Source: Xenophilus sp. L33
GTDB lineage: Bacteria > Pseudomonadota > Gammaproteobacteria > Burkholderiales > Burkholderiaceae_C
Assembly: GCF_009765735.1 (NCBI RefSeq)
Contig: NZ_LMUW01000070.1
Location: forward strand, 1-64,000
Length of the DNA: 64,000 nt
Reading direction: 5' to 3'
A program made the position numbers and the translations under genes. This document shows, piece after piece, positions 1 through 11,501 of this stretch (its first letter is position 1; every line of letters begins with the position of its first letter). The notes under the pieces were generated by a model. The model was not told where the DNA came from, ran no database searches, and saw only the letters and a list, made by a program, of their open reading frames with translations.

Positions 1-864
1 TTCTTCCAGCGCGAAGGCACGCTGGTGCTGTGGCATCGGCAGGACGCGGCCGAGGCCGCGCGGCTGGCCCGCGTGCTGGCGCAGACCGCCGAGACCGTGC
101 CCGACCTGCCGCCGATGCAGCGGCTCGACGGCGCCGCGATCGAGGCGCTGGAGCCGGCCCTCGGCCGGCGCTTCGTGCAAGGCCTCCTGCTGCCGGACGA
201 AGGCCAGCTCGACAACCGCGCCCTGCTCGCCGCGCTGCTGGCGACCTTGCAGGCGCTGCCGCAGGTGCGGCTCCACTGGCATTCGGCGCGCGGCCTCGAC
301 GACTTCGCGCCGGGCGAGGCGGGCCAACCCGAACGCGTGATCGACTGCCGCGGGCTGGGCGCACGGCCGCAGTGGCCGGCGTTGCGCGGCGTGCGCGGCG
401 AGGTGATCCGGGTGCATGCGCCGGAGGTCACGCTGCGGCGGCCGACCCGGCTGGTGCATCCGCGCTATCCGCTCTACATCGCGCCGAAGCCGGGGCAGCT
501 CTTCGTCATCGGCGCGACCGAGATCGAATCGGACGACATGTCGCCGGCGAGCGTGCGCTCGACGCTCGAGTTGCTGAGCGCAGCCTACGCGGTGCACAGC
601 GGCTTCGCCGAGGCCCGCATCGTCGAGGTCGCCGTGCAATGCCGCCCGACCTTGCCCGACAACCTGCCGGCCCTGCGCCAGCCGCGGCCCGGCGTGCTGC
701 AGGTCAACGGCCTCTATCGCCACGGCTTCATGATCGCGCCGGCCATGCTGGACGCCGCGATGGAAGTGCTGGCGACCGGCGACTCTCTGCTGGCGGCCCG
801 CTTCGGGCTGGTGGCGCATGCGGCGCATGCGGCGCATGCGGCGCAGGCGGAAGTGCATCCATGA
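1..864 (+). CDS. thiO: Glycine oxidase ThiO, 3' part (5' end outside window)
   Basis: This is the C-terminal 287 residues of an FAD-dependent glycine/D-amino-acid oxidase. ThiO makes the iminoacetate (dehydroglycine) unit used to build the thiazole of thiamine. The reading frame is open from base 1, so the N-terminal FAD-binding fold lies outside the window. Visible family features are the substrate-domain stretch around VQCRPTLPDNLP and the C-terminal NGLYRHGFMIAPAM block that closes over FAD. The stop overlaps the thiS start (ATGA), and thiS, thiG and thiE follow on the same strand, so this is a thiamine operon. The last 12 codons before the tail come from a 9-bp tandem repeat (AHA units), which may vary between strains. 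Confidence 0.9.
   Translation, partial: FFQREGTLVLWHRQDAAEAARLARVLAQTAETVPDLPPMQRLDGAAIEALEPALGRRFVQGLLLPDEGQLDNRALLAALLATLQALPQVRLHWHSARGLDDFAPGEAGQPERVIDCRGLGARPQWPALRGVRGEVIRVHAPEVTLRRPTRLVHPRYPLYIAPKPGQLFVIGATEIESDDMSPASVRSTLELLSAAYAVHSGFAEARIVEVAVQCRPTLPDNLPALRQPRPGVLQVNGLYRHGFMIAPAMLDAAMEVLATGDSLLAARFGLVAHAAHAAHAAQAEVHP
814..849 (+). repeat. 9-bp tandem repeat inside the thiO 3' end
   Basis: Three perfect copies of gcgcatgcg plus a fourth with one change (gcgcaggcg). They encode Ala-His-Ala units, and 9-bp steps preserve the frame, so copy-number changes would only lengthen or shorten the ThiO tail. Confidence 0.85.
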
Positions 865-1058
865 ACGTGCTGATCAACGACATTCCCTACACCTTGCCGG
901 CCGATGCGCGCCTGGCCGACGCGCTGCGCCTGATCGAGGCCGCGCCGCCCTATGCAGCGGCGGTCAACCGCCAGTTCGTGCCGCGCTCGAGCCATGCCGA
1001 GCATCGCTTGCAGCCCGACGACAGAATCGAAGTGATCCGCCCCGTCACGGGCGGCTGA
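861..1058 (+). CDS. thiS: Sulfur carrier protein ThiS
   Basis: This 65-residue ubiquitin-fold protein carries sulfur as a C-terminal thiocarboxylate and hands it to the thiazole synthase ThiG. It ends in the required Gly-Gly (IRPVTGG), which is adenylated by ThiF and then thiolated. The start ATG overlaps the thiO stop (ATGA), indicating translational coupling, and thiG begins six bases after the stop. Length and the terminal di-glycine are typical of the family. Confidence 0.93.
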   Translation: MNVLINDIPYTLPADARLADALRLIEAAPPYAAAVNRQFVPRSSHAEHRLQPDDRIEVIRPVTGG

Positions 1059-1064
1059 AAGACC

Positions 1065-1880
1065 ATGAGCTCCTCTATCGACGCCGATCCGCTGGTCCTC
1101 TACGGCCAGAGCTTCCAGAGCCGCCTGCTGTTGGGCACCGCCCGCTATCCGTCGCCCGACCTGCTCGAGGCCGCGGTCCGCCGCGCGCGGCCGGCCATGC
1201 TCACCGCCTCACTGCGGCGCCAGACCGGCCCCGGCACACCGCAGACCGACAACGGCTTCTGGGAGCTGATGCGCCGCCTCGACGTGCCGGTGCTGCCCAA
1301 CACCGCCGGCTGCCACAGCGTGCAGGAAGTCGTCGCCACCGCGCAGATGGCACGCGAGTTGTTCGACACGCCCTGGATCAAGCTGGAACTGATCGGCGAC
1401 GACTACACGCTGCAGCCCGACACGCTCAACCTGGTCGAGGCCGCCTCGCTGCTGATCCGCGACGGCTTCAAGGTGTTGCCCTACACGACCGAGGACCTCG
1501 TGCTGTGCCAACGGCTGGTCGACGTCGGCTGCCAGGCGGTGATGCCCTGGGCGGCGCCGATCGGCACCGGCCGCGGGCCGATCAACCCGTATGCGCTGCA
1601 GGTGCTGCGCGAGCGCCTCGCCGTGCCGCTCCTGGTCGATGCCGGCCTCGGGCTGCCCTCGCATGCCTGCCAGGTCATGGAATGGGGCTACGACGGCGTG
1701 CTGCTCAACACCGCGGTCGCGCTGGCGCAGGACCCGGTCGCCATGGCCGGCGCCTTCGCCGACGCGGTGCAGGCCGGGCGCACCGCGCACCGGGCCGGCG
1801 CGATGGCGGCGCAGGAATCGGCGCAGCCGAGCACACCGGTCCTGGGCACGCCTTTCTGGCATCACGCGGAGCCCCAATGA
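1065..1880 (+). CDS. thiG: Thiazole synthase ThiG
   Basis: This 271-residue TIM-barrel enzyme condenses 1-deoxy-D-xylulose 5-phosphate, dehydroglycine and ThiS-thiocarboxylate into the thiazole phosphate of thiamine. The Schiff-base lysine lies in [11 protein letters not shown] near residue 105. The phosphate-binding C-terminal region ([19 protein letters not shown]) is intact. The N-terminal [11 protein letters not shown] block and TASLRRQ are also family-typical. It lies between thiS and thiE, and its stop overlaps the thiE start. Confidence 0.95.
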   Translation: MSSSIDADPLVLYGQSFQSRLLLGTARYPSPDLLEAAVRRARPAMLTASLRRQTGPGTPQTDNGFWELMRRLDVPVLPNTAGCHSVQEVVATAQMARELFDTPWIKLELIGDDYTLQPDTLNLVEAASLLIRDGFKVLPYTTEDLVLCQRLVDVGCQAVMPWAAPIGTGRGPINPYALQVLRERLAVPLLVDAGLGLPSHACQVMEWGYDGVLLNTAVALAQDPVAMAGAFADAVQAGRTAHRAGAMAAQESAQPSTPVLGTPFWHHAEPQ

Positions 1881-2803
1881 CGACAGCGCTCGATACCGCC
1901 GCCGTCGCGCAGGCGATCGTCGCCGCCCATGCGGCGCGCTTCGGCCGCGCCGATGACGCCCCGGCCTTCGCCCCGACAGCCGGCGACCCGGTCGAGAACG
2001 GCGCCCTGCAGGCCTGCGCCGCGCTCGGCTTCATCGAGGTTGACGCCCGCTACCTGGCCGCCGCCTGGCGCGCGCAGACCGTCCGCACCGGCCGCTTCGA
2101 CGCCGCCGCCTGGCCCGAGACGCCGGCCGATTTCGGCATGGGCGCTTTTCCACCCGGCCAGCGCGCCACCGCCTTCGCGGCCTGCCCGATGAAGCTCGGC
2201 CTCTATGCGGTGCTGCCCGATGTGCCCTGGGTCGGCCGCATGGCGCGGGCCGGCGTGCCGACCGTGCAGTTGCGCTTCAAGTCGACCGATGCGGCCGCGG
2301 TCGAGCGCGAGGTGCAGGCGGCCGTCGGGAGCGTGCGCGGCACCGGCGCGCTGCTGTTCATCAACGACCATTGGCGCGCGGCGATCGCGGCGAAGGCTTA
2401 CGGCGTCCACCTTGGGCAGGAAGACCTCGATGCCTTGACGGCCGACGAACTGGAAACGATCCGCGCCGCCGGCCTGCGCCTGGGCGTCAGCACCCACGGC
2501 TATGCGGAGATGGTGCGAGCCGACAAGGCCAGCCCGAGCTACATCGCGATGGGCGCGGTCTTCCCGACCACGCTGAAGCGCATGGCGACCGCGCCGCAGG
2601 GCGTGGCCCGGCTGGGCGCCTATGCGCGGCTCCTGCGCGGCTATCCGCAGGTGGGCATCGGCGGCATCGACGAAGCCCGGATGCCCGAGGTGCTGGCCAC
2701 CGGCGTCGGCTCGATCGCGGTGGTGCGGGCGCTGGTGGCCGATGCGGCGCCGGAAGCGACGGCAGCACGCTGGATGGCCGAAATGGCGCGCCTGTCGGCG
2801 TGA
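1877..2803 (+). CDS. thiE: Thiamine phosphate synthase ThiE with long N-terminal extension
   Basis: The enzyme joins HMP pyrophosphate and thiazole phosphate to give thiamine phosphate. The ThiE barrel starts near residue 104 ([10 protein letters not shown]) and shows VQLRFK for pyrophosphate binding, [15 protein letters not shown] and GVSTHGY. At 308 residues it is about 100 longer than the usual ThiE of roughly 210. The extra N-terminal ~103 residues resemble nothing I recognise and are acidic/Ala-rich. The ATG overlaps the thiG stop (ATGA), so this start is favoured over an internal one. It is the last gene of the thi operon here. Confidence 0.9.
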   Translation: MTTALDTAAVAQAIVAAHAARFGRADDAPAFAPTAGDPVENGALQACAALGFIEVDARYLAAAWRAQTVRTGRFDAAAWPETPADFGMGAFPPGQRATAFAACPMKLGLYAVLPDVPWVGRMARAGVPTVQLRFKSTDAAAVEREVQAAVGSVRGTGALLFINDHWRAAIAAKAYGVHLGQEDLDALTADELETIRAAGLRLGVSTHGYAEMVRADKASPSYIAMGAVFPTTLKRMATAPQGVARLGAYARLLRGYPQVGIGGIDEARMPEVLATGVGSIAVVRALVADAAPEATAARWMAEMARLSA

Positions 2804-2917
2804 CCCTGCAAATGGACAGACCGATGCCCTGGGTTCGGTGAGGCCATCCGGCCGGCGCCCGGCAGCGAATCAGGGTTTACCCGAAACTTGGCACTCGTCC
2901 GTATTTCCGAGTGCTTC

Positions 2918-3007
2918 ATGTTCATTCTCGCGATCGTTCTCGTTCTTGCCGTGGCTCTGGTCGTTCACGGCGTCATCACCTCGCCCGACACCGGCGAGGC
3001 GGGCTGA
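2918..3007 (+). CDS. Possible 29-residue single-span membrane peptide
   Basis: A short frame starts at ATG 2918 and reads MFILAIVLVLAVALVVHGVI followed by a short polar tail (TSPDTGEAG). It would be one hydrophobic helix with a charged tail. It lies in the gap between thiE and convergent katG, and a strong hairpin follows 45 bp downstream. There is only a weak GAG ribosome-binding match. Small membrane proteins like this are often missed, but composition alone could also produce it, so this is tentative. Confidence 0.35.
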   Translation: MFILAIVLVLAVALVVHGVITSPDTGEAG

Positions 3008-3051
3008 AGCCCTTTCCTCTTCCGTTTCCCTTCCCCATCTCGTGAAGCGAC

Positions 3052-3077
3052 GCGCGGCCAGGTTGCCCTGGCCGCGC
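3052..3077. terminator. Strong hairpin between thiE side and katG
   Basis: A perfect 11-bp stem (gcgcggccagg / cctggccgcgc) with a ttgc loop sits just past the katG stop. The T-run is poor on both strands, so it may act as a transcript-end hairpin rather than a classic intrinsic terminator. Confidence 0.6.
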
Positions 3078-3084
3078 TTGTCGT

Positions 3085-6044
<2,960 letters not shown>

Positions 6045-6131
6045 TTAATTCGATCAATTGGAAATAATCAGTTACTGAATTGACGCTTCGTCATTTAAAA
6101 GTCAAAGCCGTGATGTCAGTGATTCGACCTA

Positions 6132-6149
6132 CCGGCACGATTTCTGCTC
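6132..6149 (+). promoter_or_regulatory. Candidate sigma-54 promoter upstream of the wzc-like gene
   Basis: The sequence ccGGCACGatttCTGCtc has GG and GC dinucleotides separated by exactly ten bases and nine of the conserved -24/-12 positions. The predicted transcription start is near 6159, about 55 bp before the kinase ATG. A tgacg-ctt-cgtca palindrome at 6081-6093 could bind an activator. A stronger site of the same class lies before the opposite EPS operon (18442-18457). Confidence 0.55.
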
Positions 6150-6214
6150 GCAATTGATGATTGCGACGATTTCGGCGACTTATTCGCCGAATCGAATCAC
6201 AGGAGTCCTGGCCC

Positions 6215-8488
6215 ATGAGCCGAACCCTTCTTGCCCAGACCGCGCCCGAATTCGGCGCCGCACCGCTCGTCGAAGCGCCGGACGAACCGCGGCTGTCCGA
6301 ATACCGGGACATCCTGATCGACCACAAATGGCTGATCGCCGGCGTCGCCGCGGTGGCGCTGTTCGCCGGCGTGGTCTACGTGAACCTGGCCACGCCGGTC
6401 TACCGCGCCAGCCTGGTCGTGCAGATCGAGGATTCCACGCCCGACAGCAAGAGCCTGCTGAGCGAAGGCTCGGGCCTCTTCGAAGTGAAGACGCCGGCCA
6501 CCGGCGAGATCCAGGTGATCGGCTCGCGCATGGTGTTGAACGCGGCCGCCGACCAGGCCGACCTGCAGATCGATGCCCAGCCGCGCTACCTGCCGGTCGT
6601 CGGGCGCTGGCTGGCGCGGCATGCGACCGGGCTGTCGGAGCCGGGCCTGCTGGGCTTCGCGGGTCTTGGCGGCCTGGGTGCCCCGATGGGCGGCTACGTC
6701 GGCGGCACCGAGCGCATCGCGGTCGGCCGCTTCGCGGTGCCGCCTTCGCTCGAGGACACCGAACCCTTTCGCATCACCGCGCTCGGCAACGGGCGCTACA
6801 GCGTGCGGCACGAACTGCTCGATGCACCGTTCGAAGGCACGGTCGGCCAGACCGTGCGCAGGACGCTCTCCGACGGCGTGCTCGAGATCCGCATCGACGA
6901 GCTGGCCGGCAAGCCCGGGGCCGAATTCACCGTGTCGGTGGCCTCGCGCTTCCGAGCCATCGAGCGGCTGCAGGAGCGGCTGCAGATGGGCGAACAGGGC
7001 CGGCAGTCGAACGTGATCGGCGTCACGCTCGAGGACACCGACCGGGTCCGCCTGGCGCGGGTGCTGAACGCTGTCGGCGAGCAATACGTCAAGCAGAACA
7101 TGGAGCGCAAATCGGCCGAGGCCGAGAAGACGCTGGCCTTCCTCGATTCGCAATTGCCGGTCTTCCAGCACCAGCTGCGCGATTCGGAAGACGCCTTCGC
7201 GCTCTTTCGCAACAAGAACGGCACGGTCGATTTCGACGAGGAAGCCAAGGTCTGGCTCAAGCGCACCTCCGACCTGCAGGGCAGCCTGCTCGAGTTGCAG
7301 CAGCGCCGCCGCGAAGCCGACGTCACGATGACCGACCAGAGCCCGCGCGTGCAGCTGCTCGACAAGCAGATCGCCGCGGTGCAGAGCGAGCTGAACGGCC
7401 TGAACGGACGCATCGCCAGCATGCCGAACGTGCAGCGCGATGCGCTCAGGTTGGAGCGCGACGTGCGCGTGAACAGCACGCTCTACCAGTCGATGCAGAA
7501 CAATGCGCTGCAGATGCGGCTGATGAAGGAAGGCAAGATCGGCAACGTGCGGCTGCTCGACAAGGCGGTGGTGTCGAAGGTGCCGGTGAAGCCGCAGAAG
7601 TCGCTGGTGCTGGCCTTCGCGCTGCTGCTGGGCCTGCTGCTCGGCCCGGCGATCGCGATATTGCGCACCCGCTTTCGCCCCGGCGTGCACAACCCGCAGG
7701 AGATCGAGGTGCACACCGGCCTGGACGTCTTCGCGGTGGTGCCGCACAGCCCGGAGCAAATGCTGCTCGATCGCGGCGACCGGCGCGCGAGCGGCAAGCT
7801 GCTGGCCGACGCCTACCCGCGCAGCCAGCCGATCGAGGCGCTGCGCAGCCTGCGGGTCGGCCTGAAGATCCCGCTGGCCGAGGCGGCCAACAACCGCATC
7901 CTGATCACCGGCGCGACGCCCGGCATCGGCAAGAGCTTCATCGCCGGCAACTTCGCGCTGCTCCTGGCGCAGTCGGGCAAGCGGGTGCTGCTGATCAACG
8001 CCGACCTGCGCAAGGGTGGCCCGGGCGGCGCCTTCGGGCTGCCGCGCGAAGGCGGCCTGTCGGAACTGCTGACCGGCAAGCTGAGCGCGCAGAAGGCGAT
8101 CCACGCCGAGGTGCGGCCCAACCTGGACGTGCTCACCACCGGTCGCCTGCCCGGCCTGCCGGCCGACATGCTGGAGTCGGAGACCTTCGCGGTGGCGCTG
8201 CACATGCTGTCGTCGCGCTACGACCAGGTGGTGATCGACACCGCGCCGGTGCTGGTGGCCGCGGACGCGGCGGCGGTGGCGCCCGCATGCGGCGTGGTGC
8301 TGCTGGTGGCGCGCGCCGACAAGAGCCAGCTGGGCGAGCTGAACGAGAGCATCCGGCGGCTGTCGCAGGCCGGCGCACCGGTCAGCGGCGTGCTGTTCAA
8401 CGGCATGAACCTGAGCCGGCGCTACAACGGCAGCCAGGCCTACCGGCACGGCAGCTACCGCTACTCGGACTATCGCTACGCGACCTGA
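6215..8488 (+). CDS. Wzc-type polysaccharide co-polymerase / tyrosine autokinase
   Basis: This 757-residue inner-membrane protein controls exopolysaccharide chain length and export. It has an N-terminal Wzz domain with a membrane helix near residue 45, a long periplasmic coiled region, a second helix near 465, and a cytoplasmic BY-kinase domain. Kinase motifs are Walker A in GATPGIGKS (about 566-574), Walker A' in LLINADLRK, and Walker B in VVIDTAPVL. The C-terminus has a tyrosine cluster (RYNGSQAYRHGSYRYSDYRY), the usual autophosphorylation site. AGGAG at 6201 supports the ATG at 6215. Its last 13 bases overlap the stop end of the convergent glycosyltransferase gene. Confidence 0.9.
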   Translation: MSRTLLAQTAPEFGAAPLVEAPDEPRLSEYRDILIDHKWLIAGVAAVALFAGVVYVNLATPVYRASLVVQIEDSTPDSKSLLSEGSGLFEVKTPATGEIQVIGSRMVLNAAADQADLQIDAQPRYLPVVGRWLARHATGLSEPGLLGFAGLGGLGAPMGGYVGGTERIAVGRFAVPPSLEDTEPFRITALGNGRYSVRHELLDAPFEGTVGQTVRRTLSDGVLEIRIDELAGKPGAEFTVSVASRFRAIERLQERLQMGEQGRQSNVIGVTLEDTDRVRLARVLNAVGEQYVKQNMERKSAEAEKTLAFLDSQLPVFQHQLRDSEDAFALFRNKNGTVDFDEEAKVWLKRTSDLQGSLLELQQRRREADVTMTDQSPRVQLLDKQIAAVQSELNGLNGRIASMPNVQRDALRLERDVRVNSTLYQSMQNNALQMRLMKEGKIGNVRLLDKAVVSKVPVKPQKSLVLAFALLLGLLLGPAIAILRTRFRPGVHNPQEIEVHTGLDVFAVVPHSPEQMLLDRGDRRASGKLLADAYPRSQPIEALRSLRVGLKIPLAEAANNRILITGATPGIGKSFIAGNFALLLAQSGKRVLLINADLRKGGPGGAFGLPREGGLSELLTGKLSAQKAIHAEVRPNLDVLTTGRLPGLPADMLESETFAVALHMLSSRYDQVVIDTAPVLVAADAAAVAPACGVVLLVARADKSQLGELNESIRRLSQAGAPVSGVLFNGMNLSRRYNGSQAYRHGSYRYSDYRYAT

Positions 8489-9372
8489 TCGGCTGCCTTG
8501 GCCTTTGCTGGCGCGCTGCCGTCGAGGCAGAAGCCGGCGTAGCCCTCGGCCCGGCCGACCGCGACGTTCAGGTAGTAGAGGCAGCGCTTCAGGTTGCCTT
8601 CGAGCACCGACAGGCAGGCGCCGCCCATCGGCCGCACCAGGTAGTTCGCCAGGTAGGCGAAGCCGTAGCGGTGCTTCTTGATGACGTGGCCCATGCCGCG
8701 CGCATAGCGGCGCCCCTTGGCGCGCATCGCGGAGTCGGGGTGGCGGGTGTCGAGTTCCGGATGGTGGGCATAGAGCGCCGGGTCGTAGTAGACCTTGAAG
8801 CCGGCCCGCAATGCGCGGATGGTGATGTCGGGCCCTTCGCAGGACTGCCAGGGCGTGGCGGCGCCGACGCCGATGTCCTCGTCGAAGCCCTCGAGCGCCT
8901 CGAAGACCGCGCGCTTGAAGAAGACCACCCATTCGATCTGCGTGGTGAACACGTTGCGCAAGTCGACCGGCTGCGCCTCGGTTTCGAAGCGGCCGTTGAT
9001 CGACCGGCCGTCAGGCGCCGCGGCGCGGCCGCAGACGATGTCGCAGCCGGTCTCGTCGAAGCGGGCCAGCACCTCGGTGATGAGCGACGGCGGATAGCAG
9101 CAGTCGTCGTCGGGAAAGCAGACCAGTTCGCCGCTGGCTTGCAGCACTCCCGCGTTGCGGCCGCGACTGAGGCCCTTGGCCTGGGGACTTCGCACGTGGT
9201 GCAGGGGGAAGCCCGGAGCGAGCTTCTCGCAGGCGCGTTGCAGGCGATCGTCCGGGTTCTGGTCGACGATGATCAGTTCGAAGTCCCTGAACTCGGAACG
9301 CTCGAGCGCCCGGATGAACTGGACCACTTCGTCGATGCGGCCGAGCGTGGACATGACCAGGGACAGTTTCAT
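8476..9372 (-). CDS. Family 2 glycosyltransferase
   Basis: This 298-residue GT-A fold enzyme probably adds a sugar to the lipid-linked EPS repeat unit on the cytoplasmic face. Evidence includes the N-terminal LSLVMSTLGR strand, FELIIVDQNPDD, the KGLSRGRNAGV block, and a DDD metal/nucleotide-sugar motif in CFPDDDCCYPP. It is the last gene of the minus-strand EPS operon, 11 bp downstream of another GT2. It converges with and overlaps the wzc-like gene at the stop codons. Donor and acceptor sugars cannot be assigned. Confidence 0.85.
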   Translation of the reverse strand: MKLSLVMSTLGRIDEVVQFIRALERSEFRDFELIIVDQNPDDRLQRACEKLAPGFPLHHVRSPQAKGLSRGRNAGVLQASGELVCFPDDDCCYPPSLITEVLARFDETGCDIVCGRAAAPDGRSINGRFETEAQPVDLRNVFTTQIEWVVFFKRAVFEALEGFDEDIGVGAATPWQSCEGPDITIRALRAGFKVYYDPALYAHHPELDTRHPDSAMRAKGRRYARGMGHVIKKHRYGFAYLANYLVRPMGGACLSVLEGNLKRCLYYLNVAVGRAEGYAGFCLDGSAPAKAKAADQVA

Positions 9373-9383
9373 CGCGCGCGCCT

Positions 9384-10268
9384 TCAGAACTGCAGGATCC
9401 GCTCGGGGTCGACCTGGCCCCGCAGCCAGTCCCACACCGCCAGGAAGTTGCCGGCCAGGCGGCCGCGCCGGTCGACCCAGGGCTCCGGCCGGAGGCTCTT
9501 CACCAGGTTGGCCAGGATGTTGCGGAAGTTGCCTTCGAAGGCCTGCCGTGGCGTCATGTGGCCCTTGCGCATGATGTAGATGCGGTTGGCCACCTGCGAG
9601 TAGCCCAGCCGCTTGCCCGGGCTGCGGCCCGAGCGCTTGGTGCCCAGGTGCACGCCCTCGAGCCGGTTGCACTTCACGATGTCGCCGTGCGCTGCGAGCT
9701 GGCGCGAGAAGTCGACGTCTTCCAGCCAGCCGTAGAGCGGCAGGCGCTCGTCGAAGCGGATGCGGTGCTGACGCACCGGCGCCATCCGCACCGCCATGTT
9801 GCAGCCGTAGCCGTTGTAGGTCGGCGAGAGCCAGGGCGACGCCGGCTCGGGCCGTGACTGCGCCAGCACCTGCAGGCCTTCGGCGTGGCTCAGGCCGGCG
9901 CCGCCGATGCCGTCGGCCAGCACCTGGCCGGTGGCCACCACCACCTCCGGATGTTCGGTGAAGAGCCGCTCGGTCTCTCGCAGGAAATCCTCGGCCGGCA
10001 GGAAGTCGTCGTCGAAGAAGACGATCACGTCGGCGTCGCTGGCCTCGATGATCGCGTTGCGCTGGGCCGAGCTGCCGATCGGGCCGGCGACCACCTGCAC
10101 CGGGCATCTCAGGCCTTCGACGCTGGCCGCGTCGAGGTCTTCCGGCCGCGCCGGGCAGATGAGCAAGGCGTCGGGCTGGCGCGTCTGCCGCGCCAGGAAG
10201 CCCAGGGTCTCGGACATGACCTCGCGCCGACCCGCTGTGGCGATACCGATGGCGATCTTCATGGTCAT
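9384..10268 (-). CDS. Family 2 glycosyltransferase
   Basis: This 294-residue GT-A glycosyltransferase is predicted to extend the EPS repeat unit. Motifs are KIAIGIATAGRR, SSAQRNAIIEASDADVIVFFDDDF with the DDD motif, and YGWLEDVDFSRQL, which matches the ED general-base region. The ATG at 10268 overlaps the upstream stop (ATGA). A second ATG two codons later is equally possible. It is operonic with the flanking glycosyltransferases, and the specificity is unknown. Confidence 0.85.
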   Translation of the reverse strand: MTMKIAIGIATAGRREVMSETLGFLARQTRQPDALLICPARPEDLDAASVEGLRCPVQVVAGPIGSSAQRNAIIEASDADVIVFFDDDFLPAEDFLRETERLFTEHPEVVVATGQVLADGIGGAGLSHAEGLQVLAQSRPEPASPWLSPTYNGYGCNMAVRMAPVRQHRIRFDERLPLYGWLEDVDFSRQLAAHGDIVKCNRLEGVHLGTKRSGRSPGKRLGYSQVANRIYIMRKGHMTPRQAFEGNFRNILANLVKSLRPEPWVDRRGRLAGNFLAVWDWLRGQVDPERILQF

Positions 10269-11467
10269 GACACCGGACAGGCCGACAGCTTTCCGGACGC
10301 GAGCGCGACCGGCGCGCTCGCGACAGTCGCGCTCACCGGCTGCAGACCGTCGAACAGGGCCGCCACCTGCCGCTCGTTCCAGGTGCGGGCCGCCGCGAAG
10401 GCCGCCCTGCCCCGCTCGACGCGCAGCAAGCGGTCGCGGTAGAGCCGCAGCACCGACTCGGCGAAGGCGGCGGCATCGCCGTCGGGCACCACCTGCACGC
10501 CGTCCAGGTCGGTGCGCGCGATGCCTTCGACGCCCAGTTCGGTGCTGACCGCCGGCACGCCGTGGCCGAAGGCCTCGAGCAGCTTGATCTTCACGCCGGT
10601 GCCCTGCGTGATGCAGTTGACCAGCAGCGGCGCCTCGCGAAAGGCATCGCGAAAGCGCGGCACCACGCCCTGCTTGACGACGCCGGGCGCATCCGCGACC
10701 TGGCGGCAGATGGTGCCGGAGACGAAGAGACGGAAGTCCGGTGCCTGCTGCCGCACCCGGGGCAGCACCGCGTCGATGAACCAGGCCAGCGACGCATTGT
10801 TCTGCTGGAAGTCCGAGCCGATGAAGGCCGCGCCGGCACAGGCCGAAAGGTCGAGCGGCGCAACGATGTCGATGATGTGGCTCACCACCGACACCGGATG
10901 GGACGCCGGCTGCAGCAGCTGGCGGAAGTAGCCGGCCTCGTGGTCCTGGATCGCCAGGATCCGGTGCGCGCGCATCAGCCCGCGACGCTCCTCGGCGGCC
11001 GGCAGGCCGTCCTCGAAGCTGTCCTGCGTGTCGAGGATGCGCGGTGTCGAGGCAGGGAAGGCGTCGAAGGCGCGCGTGAACGTGACGTACTGGACCACCA
11101 CCGCATCGAATCCCTGAGCGCGGTCGATGCGCGCCAGTTGCGGCGTGAAGCCGCGGAAGTAGGTCTCGTCGACGTCGCTCAGCAGGAAGCGGCTGTGGCC
11201 GACGCGTCGTCGCAGCTTGTGCCAGGTACGGCGCGCGTAGTAGACGAGGTCGGCCGGCCCGCCGCGCCGCAGCGGATGGAAGCCCTCGGTGCCGAGCAGC
11301 GCGACATGCGCCTCGAAATCGACCTCGCCCATCTGCCGCGAAGGCAGGAAGACGAAGTGCACCTCGTGGCCGCGCGCCTGGCAGGTGCGGATCAGGTGCA
11401 GCGTGCGCACGCGATTGCCGCCGGTCGCGGGGAAAAGCGGCACCGGCGAGACGAAGACGAGTTTCAT
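10265..11467 (-). CDS. Family 4-like glycosyltransferase
   Basis: This 400-residue GT-B enzyme has an N-terminal acceptor domain (KLVFVSPVPLFPATGGNRVRT) and a C-terminal donor domain. The latter has CITQGTGVKIKLLEAFGHGVPAVST, which corresponds to the E-x7-E nucleotide-sugar region. It probably transfers a sugar during EPS repeat assembly. It overlaps the downstream GT2 start by four bases and follows another GT4 by 34 bp. The protein ends in a short Ala/Val/Ser-rich tail. Confidence 0.82.
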   Translation of the reverse strand: MKLVFVSPVPLFPATGGNRVRTLHLIRTCQARGHEVHFVFLPSRQMGEVDFEAHVALLGTEGFHPLRRGGPADLVYYARRTWHKLRRRVGHSRFLLSDVDETYFRGFTPQLARIDRAQGFDAVVVQYVTFTRAFDAFPASTPRILDTQDSFEDGLPAAEERRGLMRAHRILAIQDHEAGYFRQLLQPASHPVSVVSHIIDIVAPLDLSACAGAAFIGSDFQQNNASLAWFIDAVLPRVRQQAPDFRLFVSGTICRQVADAPGVVKQGVVPRFRDAFREAPLLVNCITQGTGVKIKLLEAFGHGVPAVSTELGVEGIARTDLDGVQVVPDGDAAAFAESVLRLYRDRLLRVERGRAAFAAARTWNERQVAALFDGLQPVSATVASAPVALASGKLSACPVS

Positions 11468-11501
11468 TCGGGGGCCTCTTGACGAGTGGAGTGACGGTGG
11501 T

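Noticed and set aside
2881..2915. TTGGCAC at about 2888 as a sigma-54 promoter
   Set aside because: The required GC ten bases after GG is missing.
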